Of a stretch of 64,000 bases of DNA, positions 43,988-53,411 are shown piece by piece. How positions within the stretch are numbered: position 1 is the first letter of the stretch; each line of letters opens with the position of its first letter. Origin of the DNA: Cystobacter fuscus (GTDB lineage Bacteria > Myxococcota > Myxococcia > Myxococcales > Myxococcaceae); the NCBI RefSeq assembly GCF_002305875.1, contig NZ_CP022098.1:3596001-3660000 (forward strand), in the 5' to 3' direction. Position numbers and translations under genes: made by a program. The notes under the pieces are model-generated. The model was given only the letters and a program-made list of their open reading frames with translations. It did not search any database and was not told where the DNA came from.

Positions 43988-45130
43988 ATGTCCGATGTCG
44001 TGGATCTGCAGCAACTGCGTGTCGCCATCGAGCAGGTGGACGAGGAGCTCCTCGACGCCCTGCGCCGCCGCATGGATCTGGCCGAGGAGATCGCCCGGTC
44101 CAAGCTCGCCACCGCGTCGCCCATCCGGGATCAACGGCGCGAGGATCTGCTCCTGCAGCGCATCCGGACCGCGGCGATGGCGCGCAAGTTGGATCCGCAT
44201 GAGGTGGAGCGGCTCTACCGCTTCATCATGGAGATGTCCGTCGCCCGGCAACACGCGTGGGTGACGGGGTTGGACACCATCCCCCTGCGCGTGGCCTACC
44301 CCGGCATCGAGGGCTCCTACAGCCACCAGATGGCGCACAAGCGCTACGCGGGCCGCTCCGGAGGCGTGCTCCTGTCCGGCTTCGACACGCCCCGCCAGGC
44401 GGTGGATGCGCTGCGCCAGGGTGAGGTGGATCTGGCCCTGTTGCCCATCGAGAACACCACCGCGGGGGCCATGTACGACACCTACGACGCGCTCGCGGAG
44501 GAAGGCGTCACGCTCATCGCGGAGCTGGTGGATGGGGTGCACCATCGGCTGCTGGGCCTGCCCGGCGCGAAGCTCGAGGCGTTGCACTCCGTGCGCTCTC
44601 ATCCCCAGGCGCTCGTTCAATGCGAGTCCTTCCTGCGTGAGCGGCTGCCCCATGTGCGTGTGCTGCCGGAGCTGGACACGGGCGTCGCGGCGCAGCGGGT
44701 GCGCGAGTCCAATGATCCGGGCGTCGCGGCGATCGCGAGCGACTCGGCGGCGCAGCGCTTCGGGTTGGTGGTCCTGGAGCGCGACCTGCAGGGCAACAAG
44801 GGGGACTTCACCCGCTTCGTCGAGGTGGCGCGCGAGGCGACGCCCCTTCCCGCGGAGGTGCCTTGCAAGACATCCCTGGTGATGGTGCTGGAGAACAAGC
44901 CTGGCACGCTCAGCAAGGCCCTGTTGGTGCTCGCCGAGCGCGGGGTGAACCTGGCCAAGCTGGAGTCGCGCCCCCTGCCGGGCTCGCCCTGGGCCTACCG
45001 CTTCTTCCTGGACCTGGAGGGCCATGCCGCCTCCGCTCCCCTGGAGGCGGTGCTGCGCGATCTCCAGCCCTATACCCAGTCCATGCGCCTGCTCGGCACC
45101 TACCCGCGCGTGGACCTGAAGCCGGCGTGA
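43988..45130 (+). CDS. Chorismate mutase-prephenate dehydratase (bifunctional P-protein)
   Basis: 380 residues. The N-terminal AroQ chorismate mutase (about 1-90) is all-helical (LRVAIEQVDEELLDALRRRM, then ARSK and RDQRRED). Then come the dehydratase domain with LLPIENTTAGAM and GDFTRFVEV, and an ACT domain with NKPGTLSKALLVLAERGVNL and KLESRP. It makes phenylpyruvate from chorismate. It is a paralogue of the preceding gene rather than a fragment, and both look intact. A ribosome site lies only in the short gap of 6 bases, so the two are translated together. It is terminated by a GC-rich stem-loop. Confidence 0.93.
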   Translation: MSDVVDLQQLRVAIEQVDEELLDALRRRMDLAEEIARSKLATASPIRDQRREDLLLQRIRTAAMARKLDPHEVERLYRFIMEMSVARQHAWVTGLDTIPLRVAYPGIEGSYSHQMAHKRYAGRSGGVLLSGFDTPRQAVDALRQGEVDLALLPIENTTAGAMYDTYDALAEEGVTLIAELVDGVHHRLLGLPGAKLEALHSVRSHPQALVQCESFLRERLPHVRVLPELDTGVAAQRVRESNDPGVAAIASDSAAQRFGLVVLERDLQGNKGDFTRFVEVAREATPLPAEVPCKTSLVMVLENKPGTLSKALLVLAERGVNLAKLESRPLPGSPWAYRFFLDLEGHAASAPLEAVLRDLQPYTQSMRLLGTYPRVDLKPA

Positions 45131-45139
45131 GTCCTCTCG

Positions 45140-45165
45140 GGGGGTGGGCGGTCTGGTCCACCCCC
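45140..45165. terminator. GC-rich stem-loop between pheA pair and gspC
   Basis: GGGGGTGG (45140-45147) and CCACCCCC (45158-45165) form an eight-pair perfect stem with a ten-base loop in the 36-base gap between convergent genes. There is no T run, so it is a terminator by position and stability only. Confidence 0.4.
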
Positions 45166-45166
45166 G

Positions 45167-46030
45167 TCAGCCCCGGACCGTGTAGGTCAGGTGCTGTACC
45201 TGTCCGTCCCGCTCCAACTCGAGATCGATGTGGGGGGCGTCGCGCAGGCGCGTGAAGGCCTCGAGCGCTTGCTCCATGCTGGTCAGCGACAGGCCATTGA
45301 TGCGCCGCAGGACGTCCCCATTGCGCAGCCCGAGCCGTGTGAAGAGGGAATCCGAGCGGACGGAGAAGAGCTTGAAGCCCTTGGCCACGCCATCCTGGAA
45401 GGTGGGGACCACCCGGGCCTGCATGGCGACCTGGTTGAGGTTGGCGAGGGTGTCGGCCACTTCCTGTCGGGAAATCTCGTAGCCGCCGGGACTCACCTGC
45501 CGGATGGACGAGGGTGGCGCCAGGAGGGCGGGAGCGGCCGGGGCGTCGAGGGCGATGGCCGACCGGGACTCGATGGCCTCGAGCCGTCCGTCGCGTGACA
45601 GCAGGACCCGGGTGCGATCGATGGCGACCACCCGTGCTCCCTGCCACTCCCCGCCGAGCCACAACGAGCGCGTGCGCTGGGTGGGAGACTCGAGCACGGA
45701 GGCGAAGGTGTGGAGGGGAGAGGCGCCGCGCATCGTGCCCAGCAGCCGCATATCCGTGCGCGTGGCCACGGCCTCCGGGTCGGAGGGGATGACCTTCTGG
45801 CGCAGCTTCTCCGGAAGTCCGAGGTAGCGACGCAGTGGTACGAGGGCCAGGGGTGTGGGCAGCTCTTCCCGGCGTGGAGAAGCCTTGCGGACCACCGCGT
45901 CCGGGTCGGGGGGCGGGGCTTGCAGCCAGGTGTCCACGAGGGAGTTCAGCGCGGAGGCGAGCATCAGGCACGCGCAGGCCACGCACAGCAGGCAGAGGGC
46001 GGGAAAGGCACGGCGGAGCAGGAGGTTCAT
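45167..46030 (-). CDS. gspC: Type II secretion system protein GspC
   Basis: 287 residues from the ATG at 46030, with GGAGG seven bases upstream. One N-terminal membrane helix (LCLLCVACACLMLASAL) is followed by a periplasmic HR domain (LLGTMRG, SLWLGGEWQGARVVAI) and a C-terminal PDZ domain (FKLFSVRSDSLFTRLGLRNG, then NGLSLTSMEQAL). GspC links the inner-membrane platform to the outer-membrane secretin GspD and helps select cargo. No other gsp gene lies in the window, so it is separated from the main secretion cluster, or that cluster is elsewhere. It is divergent from the M15 peptidase gene. Confidence 0.85.
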   Translation of the reverse strand: MNLLLRRAFPALCLLCVACACLMLASALNSLVDTWLQAPPPDPDAVVRKASPRREELPTPLALVPLRRYLGLPEKLRQKVIPSDPEAVATRTDMRLLGTMRGASPLHTFASVLESPTQRTRSLWLGGEWQGARVVAIDRTRVLLSRDGRLEAIESRSAIALDAPAAPALLAPPSSIRQVSPGGYEISRQEVADTLANLNQVAMQARVVPTFQDGVAKGFKLFSVRSDSLFTRLGLRNGDVLRRINGLSLTSMEQALEAFTRLRDAPHIDLELERDGQVQHLTYTVRG

Positions 46031-46201
46031 GTGGGACCTCCAGAGCAAGTCCGGGACCAATGCTCTCTCCCGAGGGGCACGCCTCTCCGCTCGCCCTCCC
46101 AGTGCGCCGGTTTGTCATGAGAGCGCGCGCGGGCGCTGACAGGTCGTCGGGAGACCCGTTGGCATGGGTCCGCTGCCGCGTAGGTGTGCCAGGCTAGGCC
46201 A

Positions 46202-46993
46202 GTGCATTCGCGCTCGAACAGTCTCTGGCTCCTCGTGTCTTCGCTCATGGTGGGAGACCTTGCCGGGGCGGAGCCTTCCGTTCCCGTCGCCCCCGCGACT
46301 GACTCCCCTCCGCGCGCCCTGGCCTGTCTGGCGAAGTGGTACCCGGTGGAGCCGGTGAAGGTGGAGGGGGTGTGGCACCTCAAGCTCGGCGCGGCCACGT
46401 ACCCCTGGGATGACGGGAAGACGAAGTCCTTCGAGGAGAAGCTGGAGTCCCCCGATCTGGAGGACACGTTCTCCATTCCCTATGTCCCCGGCTCCATCCA
46501 TCCGGTGACGCGCGAGAACGAGGACCCCGGACGCATCCGCTTCGAGCCGCTCTTCCACGCGGCCTACGGAGACTCCGAGGCGAAGGTGGACGTGGTGGGC
46601 ATCGACTTCCTGGGGCAGCAGTTGAAGGTGCACCGCGCGGTGGCGCCGGCCTTCACGCGCGTGGCGAAGCGGCTCGACGCGGTGTTGAAGCGGGAGCCGT
46701 CGCTGCGGCCGTACCTGCGCGGTCTGGGCGGCACCTTCGTGTGGCGGAAGATTGCCCATACCCAACGACAGAGCGCGCACTCCTATGGCGTGTCGATCGA
46801 CGTGAACGTGAAGCGCTCGCACTACTGGGAATGGGCGAAGCCGAAGGAGCCGGTGCGCTGGGCCAATCAGATTCCCCAGGCACTCGTGGACGCCTTCGAG
46901 GCCGAGGGCTTCATCTGGGGCGGGCGCTGGTATCACTACGACACGATGCACTTCGAATACCGGCCGGAGTTGTTGGATCCCACGTGCCGGTGA
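46202..46993 (+). CDS. M15-type peptidase (D-Ala-D-Ala carboxypeptidase-like), secreted
   Basis: 263 residues from GTG at 46202 (another GTG at 46184), with a signal sequence reaching about residue 25. The zinc site of the VanY/LAS metallopeptidase group is visible in SAHSYGVSIDVN (His and Asp six residues apart) and YDTMHFEYRPE (catalytic acidic residue plus second His). Substrate is probably a peptidoglycan stem peptide or a D-amino-acid-containing peptide. It ends 7 bases before the next gene, so it is likely co-transcribed with the large TSP3-repeat protein. Confidence 0.82.
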   Translation: MHSRSNSLWLLVSSLMVGDLAGAEPSVPVAPATDSPPRALACLAKWYPVEPVKVEGVWHLKLGAATYPWDDGKTKSFEEKLESPDLEDTFSIPYVPGSIHPVTRENEDPGRIRFEPLFHAAYGDSEAKVDVVGIDFLGQQLKVHRAVAPAFTRVAKRLDAVLKREPSLRPYLRGLGGTFVWRKIAHTQRQSAHSYGVSIDVNVKRSHYWEWAKPKEPVRWANQIPQALVDAFEAEGFIWGGRWYHYDTMHFEYRPELLDPTCR

Positions 46994-47000
46994 GAGGAAG

Positions 47001-49421
47001 ATGTCGGATTCCGAGGGGGCTCGAATGAGATGGATGGACCCGTGGCTGGGGCGTGTGTTCGTGCTCCTGGTGGCCACGATTGTCTTCACGGGGGCGGCTC
47101 CACGGGGTCAGGCGGCGCGGGAGGCGGAACTCACGTCATTGCTCCGCCATCTCGCGGCGCAGGGGGAGGATGCGTCCGATTCCAAGGGGTGGAGCCACCT
47201 GGAGCTGCCGGGTCCGAACGACGTCATCCTGGGAAAGGGCGCCAGGACGCTCGGGGCCGCCGCGGCTCGTCTCCAGAAGGCCTATGCCCTGACACCCGAG
47301 GCCGCCCGGCACTTCCTGGCCGCGCGGCTCTGGCTCGTTCCACCGGGTGAGTCGTGGGAGTCGCTGTCCGAGGAGCAGGCCCTCCGCGCGCTGGAGGCCC
47401 ATCGGGCGGCATTGCACGAGGCGCCGGGGCATCCCGCGCTCGTTGCCTCCCTGATCGACAATGTGTCTGAGTTCCTCAACGTTCCCGGGTATGCGCGAGC
47501 CGTGGCCGAGGCACTCGACACGGCGCCCGATCCAGCGGAGCTGGCGCTCCGATTGGCCCGGCTCGAACATCACATCTGGTCCTCCGAGCTCGCCGCGTAC
47601 GCGGTGAGCCGCGAGCCCGAGACGCTGCCCCAGGCCCTGGACATCTTCGGACTGGACTCGCATGACGAGAGGGCGACTCAGTTCTACCTCGCGGCCTGGC
47701 GCGCGCTCACCGCGAGCAAGCAAGCCGCCTTCCCTCGGGAACTCGCGGAGCGCCTGGTCAGCAACCTCCTCGAGCAGTCACAGTCAGCACTGGCATTGAA
47801 GGTGCTGGATGCATTTCCGGCCGACGCCCGTCAGGCGCTGCTCGCGAAGGACGGGGGAGCCCTGTCGGCGGAACAGCGGCTGGCGCGGGACGACCTGGGC
47901 CTGAGCATCGCCGTGACGTTGTTGGCCTCGGGCCGGGAAGCCGAGGCGCGCCTCTGGCACGAGGCGGTGAGGGCTCGGCCGGGGGTGGCTCCCGAGGAGA
48001 ATGACGACGAAGGGCTCGCGGAGCGCGCGAAGCTCCATCGCGAGCTGGCTGACTTTCTCTTCGCGTGGAAGCCCGGGGCTGATTCCTTCGAGCTGCTCCT
48101 GCTGCGCGTGGATGACGCGTTCGGGACGGCGGGCGCCATTCTCTGCGCGCGAGCGCTGGCTTCTCGCTTCCCGGAGCATGCGCGTAATGAGTTGCACTGG
48201 AGAGGGCGAATCGATGACCGTTCCATGGTCAAGGAGCTGTTGCTCCTCCCGGCTGACCGCTTGAGCTTCCTCACCGCCGCGCGGGCGGAGATGGAGGCGG
48301 CGCTCCAGGAAGAGCGGGCCCGGATCGAGAAGGAACTCGCCCAGCTCCCGCCGCCCCCCGAGTCGCGAGGCACGGTCGCACCGGACCCGATGGCCGCGCG
48401 CATCTCGGCCCACCTGGCCACTCCCACCCTCCAGGTCTTCAGCGAGAAGGAGCTCCCGAAGGCGCGCGGGAAGACCGCCTGGAAGCCCATGAAGACACTG
48501 AAGTTGCCGGATGGCTTCCGGCTCGTGCGGGCCGAGCGCTCGAACCAGAAGGTCATCGGGGTGGCGCTGTCGCAGCGGTTGGATCCGGTGGGCGAGTTGT
48601 CGGGTGGAGGGTACTGGGTGTTGCTGTCGGAGGACGGAGGCCAGCACTGGGAGGCGCCGCTCTACACCGGTCTGCGGCAGTACCAGCCGTACGAGCTGGA
48701 GAAGGCGTCGCCCGTGCCCCTGCTGGAGGGGCAGGTGTTGCGCCTCGCCGCCTCGGTGCGACAGCTCGACGAGAAGTCCGTCACCTTCCCGCCCATCGAT
48801 CTCGAGGTGAAGCGCGAGGTGAAGAACCGGATGCTGGAGGCGCCGCTCGCCGCGCTTCGCCAGGACACCGATGGTGATGGACTCACGGACCTCGTGGAGG
48901 ACCGATTGTTACTCGACGCGAAGGCCGCCGATACGGACGGAGATGGCGCGCCCGATGGCAATGACATGCTGCCGCAGGTGCCCGCGGTCTCGTCGGCGGC
49001 GCCAGCGGATGTGCGGGCCGAGATCGTGTCCGCGCTGCTCTTCGAGCTGGCCGGGAAGAAGGATGTCCCACGGGGCCTGGTGACCGGAGTGCCCACGAAG
49101 GAGGAGCAGGCGGAACCCCTCCGGCTGCCCCAGTTCCAGGCGCCCACCTCGCTCGAGGATCTCTCCTTCCTGTCGCTGGACCGGTCGGAACTCCGAGGCG
49201 TCCACGCTCCGGGCACGACCGTGACGTTCAGCGACGCGGAGCTTCAACGTGCCCGGGAACGCTTCGGCATGTTCTTTCCGCTGGACATCGAGATCCACGT
49301 GAACCTCGCGGGCGATCGGGCGCTCCTCGTCTGGAACGAGCGGTGGCGTGGGGGGTCCTTCCTGGCTCGTCGCGACAAGGGGCGCTGGGTGCTCGAATCG
49401 CGCGGGAGCTGGGTGACCTGA
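47001..49421 (+). CDS. Large secreted protein with helical repeats and TSP3-type calcium motifs
   Basis: 806 residues with a start at 47001 behind GAGAGGAAG. An N-terminal hydrophobic segment (about 12-32) acts as signal or anchor. Residues about 40-430 are Ala/Glu/Leu-rich and TPR-like. A beta-rich stretch from about 475 follows (LPDGFRLVRAER). Residues about 622-658 hold two thrombospondin-type-3/dockerin-like calcium loops (DTDGDGLTDLVED and DTDGDGAPDGND). A C-terminal 140-residue domain ends in RGSWVT. No enzyme motif is visible. The context (M15 peptidase just upstream, same strand) suggests an envelope or cell-wall role, but the function is unknown. Confidence 0.75.
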   Translation: MSDSEGARMRWMDPWLGRVFVLLVATIVFTGAAPRGQAAREAELTSLLRHLAAQGEDASDSKGWSHLELPGPNDVILGKGARTLGAAAARLQKAYALTPEAARHFLAARLWLVPPGESWESLSEEQALRALEAHRAALHEAPGHPALVASLIDNVSEFLNVPGYARAVAEALDTAPDPAELALRLARLEHHIWSSELAAYAVSREPETLPQALDIFGLDSHDERATQFYLAAWRALTASKQAAFPRELAERLVSNLLEQSQSALALKVLDAFPADARQALLAKDGGALSAEQRLARDDLGLSIAVTLLASGREAEARLWHEAVRARPGVAPEENDDEGLAERAKLHRELADFLFAWKPGADSFELLLLRVDDAFGTAGAILCARALASRFPEHARNELHWRGRIDDRSMVKELLLLPADRLSFLTAARAEMEAALQEERARIEKELAQLPPPPESRGTVAPDPMAARISAHLATPTLQVFSEKELPKARGKTAWKPMKTLKLPDGFRLVRAERSNQKVIGVALSQRLDPVGELSGGGYWVLLSEDGGQHWEAPLYTGLRQYQPYELEKASPVPLLEGQVLRLAASVRQLDEKSVTFPPIDLEVKREVKNRMLEAPLAALRQDTDGDGLTDLVEDRLLLDAKAADTDGDGAPDGNDMLPQVPAVSSAAPADVRAEIVSALLFELAGKKDVPRGLVTGVPTKEEQAEPLRLPQFQAPTSLEDLSFLSLDRSELRGVHAPGTTVTFSDAELQRARERFGMFFPLDIEIHVNLAGDRALLVWNERWRGGSFLARRDKGRWVLESRGSWVT

Positions 49422-49505
49422 GCAGGCGTGCGCCCCTGGTGGTTGCCCACTTCGGAGCGCACGAGGAACGCGTGCTCCGCCGCCGGTCATGGTAGGGCTT
49501 CGGGT

Positions 49506-51170
49506 ATGAAGCGATTGCCGTTGCTCCTCGCCCCCCTGGTGCTCCTCGCCTCCGCGTCCTGGGCCCAGTCCACGCCCCCCGCGGAGAAGGCCGCGGCCCG
49601 GTCCCTGGAGGATTCCCGGCTGCGCGCCCATATCGACTTCCTGGCCTCGGATCTGCTCGAGGGCCGGGGGCCGGGCACTCGAGGCGATGCCCTGGCCCAG
49701 CTCTACATCGCGACGCAGTTCCAGTTGCTCGGGCTCGAGCCCGTGTCCGCAGGGCAGGGCTACCTCCAGCCCTTCGAGCTGGTGGGCATGACGGGACATC
49801 CCGAGACGATGGCCTTCACCGGCCCCTCGGAGACGCTGCGGCTCCAGTTCGGCGAGGACTTCATCGCCCACTCCGGGCAGCAGTCCGAGCAGATCGAGCT
49901 GAAGGACTCGGAGCTGGTCTTCGTGGGCTACGGCATCCAGGCGCCGGAGTTCGACTGGGATGACTTCAAGGGCGTGGACGTGCGGGGCAAGACGCTGCTC
50001 ATCCTGAACAACGATCCCGAGGATGACCCCTCGCTCTTCGGGGGAAGGGCGCGGCTGCGGTACGGCCGGTGGGACTACAAGTACGAGCAGGCGGCGAAGG
50101 TGGGCGCGGCGGGGGCGATCCTCCTGCACACGACGCCGAGCGCGGGCTACCCCTGGCAGGTGGTGCGCACCTCCTGGTCGGGCGAGCAGTTCGAGCTCCC
50201 ATCGGGAGACATCCCACGCCTGCGGATGAAGGGCTGGACGACGGAAGAGGCCACGCGCCGGGTGCTGCGCCTGGCGGGCAAGGACCTGGACGCGCTGCGC
50301 GCGGCGGCCCAGAAGCGCGACTTCCAGCCCGTGCCACTGGGAGTGAAGGTGTCCACGCGCTTCGCGAACCAGGTGCACCGCCGTCCCACGGCGAACGTGC
50401 TGGGCATGCTGCCCGGGAGCGATCCGGTGCTGTCCAAGGAGGTGGTGCTCTACACGGCGCACCATGATCACCTGGGCATCAAGCAGGACGCGAAGCCGGG
50501 CGAGGACGCCATCTACAACGGAGCGGTGGACAACGCCTCCGGCGTGGCGGCGATGCTGGAGGTGGCGCGGGCCTTCACCTCGCTGCCCAAGCGTCCCGCG
50601 CGCTCCATCCTCTTCGCCGCGGTGGCCGCCGAGGAGCAGGGCCTGTTGGGCTCGCGCTATCTCGCCGAGCACCTGCCGGTGCCGCCCGGGCGCGTGGCGG
50701 CCAACCTCAACATCGACGGGCTCAACATCCATGGGCGCACCCGGGACGTGACGGTCATCGGCCTGGGCAAGTCCTCGCTGGACAAGCCCCTCATCGCGCT
50801 GGTGCGGGAGCAGGGCAGGGTGGTGAAGCCGGACCAGTTGCCGGACCGGGGTTTCTTCTACCGCTCGGATCAGTTCAACTTCGCGAAGCTGGGAATCCCC
50901 GCCGCCTATTTCAGCAGTGGTCTGGACTTCATCGGCCGCCCGGCGGGCTGGGGGCGGGAGCGCCGGGAGAAGTGGGAGGCCAGGCACTATCATCAGCCCT
51001 CGGACGAGGTGGGCCCGGAATGGGACCTGTCCGGCGCGCTGGAGGACGTGCGCTTGTTCTTCCTGCTGGGGGCCCATGTCGCCCGTACCCGGGAGCCTCC
51101 GCGCTGGAATCCGGGCGACGAATTCGAGGTGGCCCGCCGCCGGTCGCTCGAGGCCCTGGAGTCCCAGTGA
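49506..51170 (+). CDS. Secreted M28-family zinc aminopeptidase with PA domain
   Basis: 554 residues, start at 49506, signal peptide ending in SASWAQS. A protease-associated (PA) insert domain covers about 128-215. The M28 peptidase core runs from about 300. The zinc ligands are visible: His in YTAHHDHLG (about 317), bridging Asp in GAVDNASG (about 340), the catalytic glutamate pair in AAEEQGLLG, Asp in NIDGLN and His in HYHQPSDE. It removes N-terminal residues from peptides outside the cytoplasm, in line with the predatory and nutrient-scavenging habit of myxobacteria. It ends 69 bases before uvrB. Confidence 0.92.
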   Translation: MKRLPLLLAPLVLLASASWAQSTPPAEKAAARSLEDSRLRAHIDFLASDLLEGRGPGTRGDALAQLYIATQFQLLGLEPVSAGQGYLQPFELVGMTGHPETMAFTGPSETLRLQFGEDFIAHSGQQSEQIELKDSELVFVGYGIQAPEFDWDDFKGVDVRGKTLLILNNDPEDDPSLFGGRARLRYGRWDYKYEQAAKVGAAGAILLHTTPSAGYPWQVVRTSWSGEQFELPSGDIPRLRMKGWTTEEATRRVLRLAGKDLDALRAAAQKRDFQPVPLGVKVSTRFANQVHRRPTANVLGMLPGSDPVLSKEVVLYTAHHDHLGIKQDAKPGEDAIYNGAVDNASGVAAMLEVARAFTSLPKRPARSILFAAVAAEEQGLLGSRYLAEHLPVPPGRVAANLNIDGLNIHGRTRDVTVIGLGKSSLDKPLIALVREQGRVVKPDQLPDRGFFYRSDQFNFAKLGIPAAYFSSGLDFIGRPAGWGRERREKWEARHYHQPSDEVGPEWDLSGALEDVRLFFLLGAHVARTREPPRWNPGDEFEVARRRSLEALESQ

Positions 51171-51180
51171 GCGAGGTAAC

Positions 51181-51195
51181 GAACGCTTTCCGTTC
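51181..51195. promoter_or_regulatory. Inverted repeat upstream of uvrB
   Basis: GAACG-ctttc-CGTTC is a perfect five-base inverted repeat just after the stop of the peptidase gene and 45 bases before uvrB. It resembles SOS-type operators in core letters (GAAC...GTTC), but the spacing is 7 rather than the 4 of the Gram-positive LexA box, and it does not match the LexA site described for Myxococcus. An operator for uvrBC is possible. Confidence 0.3.
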
Positions 51196-51239
51196 ATCCC
51201 TACGGCACCCACTCACTCGGGGTGTTAAGGCTTACAGCC

Positions 51240-53405
51240 ATGCCTGAATTCCAGATCGTCAGCGACTACAAGCCCCAGGGCGATCAACCGCGTGCCATCG
51301 GTGAACTCACCGAGGGAGTGCTGCGGGGAGATCGCTACCAGACGCTGCTGGGCGTCACCGGCTCGGGCAAGACCTTCACCATGGCGAACCTCATCGCCAA
51401 CGTGAAGCGCCCCACGCTGCTCATCGCGCACAACAAGCTGCTCGCCGCCCAGCTCTACGGGGAATACAAGGCGCTCTTCCCCCACAACGCCGTCGAGTAC
51501 TTCGTCTCGTACTTCGACTACTACCAGCCCGAGGCGTACATCCCCACCTCGGACACCTTCATCGAGAAGGACTCGTCGGTGAACGACGAGATCGAGCGCA
51601 TGCGCCACTCGGCCACGCACTCGCTGCGCACGCGCGACGACGTGCTCATCGTGGCGAGCGTGTCGTGCATCTACGGCCTCGGTACGGCGCGCTCGTACGT
51701 GGACCTGGCGGTGACGGTGAACGTCGGCGCGGAGCTGGGCCGGGACTCCTTCATCCGCCGGTTGGTGGAGAGCCAGTACGAGCGAAATGATCTCGACTTC
51801 CACCGCGGGACGTTCCGGGTCCGGGGCGACACGGTGGAGGTGTTCCCCGCCTACGAGGAGGAGCGCGCGGTGCGCGTGAGCTTCTTCGGAGACGAGGTGG
51901 AGAAGATCACCGAGTTCGATCCGCTGCGCGGCGTGACGCTGGGCGCACTGGACAAGGTCGTCGTCTTCCCCGCGAGCCACTACGTCACCGAGGCGGACAC
52001 GCGCAAGAACGCGCTGCTGACCATCCGCGACGAGCTGGGTGCGCGGCTCCAGGAACTCCAGCGCGCGGGCAAGCTGCTGGAGGCACAGCGGCTGGAGCAG
52101 CGCACGATATACGACCTCGAGATGATCGAGCAGATCGGGTACTGCAACGGCATCGAGAACTACTCGCGGCACTTCTCGGGGCGGCGGACCGGAGAGCCAC
52201 CGCCGTGCCTCATCGACTACTTCCCGCGCAACATGTTGGTGCTCATCGACGAGAGCCACCAGACGGTGCCGCAGATTGGCGCCATGTACCGTGGGGATCG
52301 GGCGCGCAAGGAGACGCTGGTGGAGCACGGCTTCCGCCTGCCCAGTGCGCTGGACAACCGTCCGCTCAAGTTCACCGAGTTCGAGGAGATGGTGCAGCAG
52401 GCCGTCTTCGTGTCGGCGACGCCGGCCGAGTACGAGCTGCAGAAGTCCAAGGGCGTGGTGGTGGAGCAGATCATCCGTCCCACGGGCCTGACGGATCCCG
52501 AGGTGGAGGTGCGCCCGGCGCGCAACCAGGTGGATGACGTGCTGGAGGAGGTGCGCCAGCGCGTGACGAAGAACGAGCGCGTGCTGGTGACCACCCTCAC
52601 CAAGCGCATGGCGGAGGACCTGACCGAGTACCTCACCGAGGTGGGCGTCAAGGTGCGCTACCTGCACTCGGACATCGGGGCCATCGAGCGCACGGCGATC
52701 ATCCGCGACCTGCGCAAGGGCGAGTTCGACGTGCTGGTGGGCATCAACCTGCTGCGCGAGGGGCTCGACATCCCCGAGGTGTCGCTGGTGGCCATCTTCG
52801 ACGCGGACAAGGAAGGCTTCCTGCGCAGCCACGTGTCGCTCATCCAGACCATTGGCCGCGCGGCGCGCAACCTGAATGGCCACGTCATCATGTACGCGGA
52901 TGCCGTGACGGACTCGATGCGCGTCGCCCTCGAGGAGACCAACCGCCGCCGCGAGGTGCAGCGCGCCTACAACGCCGAGCACGGCATCACCCCCAAGGCG
53001 GTCAAGAGCAACATCCTCGATCTGTCCGAGCACCTCTACGATGGCGATCCCACGGCGCTGCCCATGGCGGCCGACTCGGCCAACGACGTGCTCGAGCCGA
53101 AGGAGATCAAGAACCTCATCGCGCAGACGACCAAGGACATGCAGCACTACGCGGACGAGATGGAGTTCGAGAAGGCCGCGGCGATGCGAGACCGGTTGTT
53201 GATCCTCAAGGACATGGACCTGGGGCTCAAGGCGCCGAGCCGCGCGCTGCTCAACGCTCCGGCGAAGGGGGACGACGAGCCCAAGGCGGGCACGCCGGGT
53301 GGACGCAAGGGGAAGGGCTACAAGCGCGCGAGCGGCTCCTCCCGGGACAAGGGCGGGGGACCGCCCCACGGCAAGACGGGAATCGGCCCGAGGAAGAGCC
53401 GCTAG
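51240..53405 (+). CDS. uvrB: UvrABC excinuclease subunit B
   Basis: 721 residues from the ATG at 51240. The DEAD-like helicase motor has GVTGSGKT near residue 41 and a Walker B region ending in [10 protein letters not shown]. The beta-hairpin motif is [17 protein letters not shown], motif V is IGRAARN, and the C-terminal UVR domain ([14 protein letters not shown]) binds UvrC. After the UVR domain about 55 residues remain that are strongly basic and glycine-rich (Lys 8, Arg 5, few acids in the last 49), which standard UvrB lacks. It is followed 6 bases later by uvrC. Confidence 0.98.
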   Translation: MPEFQIVSDYKPQGDQPRAIGELTEGVLRGDRYQTLLGVTGSGKTFTMANLIANVKRPTLLIAHNKLLAAQLYGEYKALFPHNAVEYFVSYFDYYQPEAYIPTSDTFIEKDSSVNDEIERMRHSATHSLRTRDDVLIVASVSCIYGLGTARSYVDLAVTVNVGAELGRDSFIRRLVESQYERNDLDFHRGTFRVRGDTVEVFPAYEEERAVRVSFFGDEVEKITEFDPLRGVTLGALDKVVVFPASHYVTEADTRKNALLTIRDELGARLQELQRAGKLLEAQRLEQRTIYDLEMIEQIGYCNGIENYSRHFSGRRTGEPPPCLIDYFPRNMLVLIDESHQTVPQIGAMYRGDRARKETLVEHGFRLPSALDNRPLKFTEFEEMVQQAVFVSATPAEYELQKSKGVVVEQIIRPTGLTDPEVEVRPARNQVDDVLEEVRQRVTKNERVLVTTLTKRMAEDLTEYLTEVGVKVRYLHSDIGAIERTAIIRDLRKGEFDVLVGINLLREGLDIPEVSLVAIFDADKEGFLRSHVSLIQTIGRAARNLNGHVIMYADAVTDSMRVALEETNRRREVQRAYNAEHGITPKAVKSNILDLSEHLYDGDPTALPMAADSANDVLEPKEIKNLIAQTTKDMQHYADEMEFEKAAAMRDRLLILKDMDLGLKAPSRALLNAPAKGDDEPKAGTPGGRKGKGYKRASGSSRDKGGGPPHGKTGIGPRKSR

Positions 53406-53411
53406 CCACCC

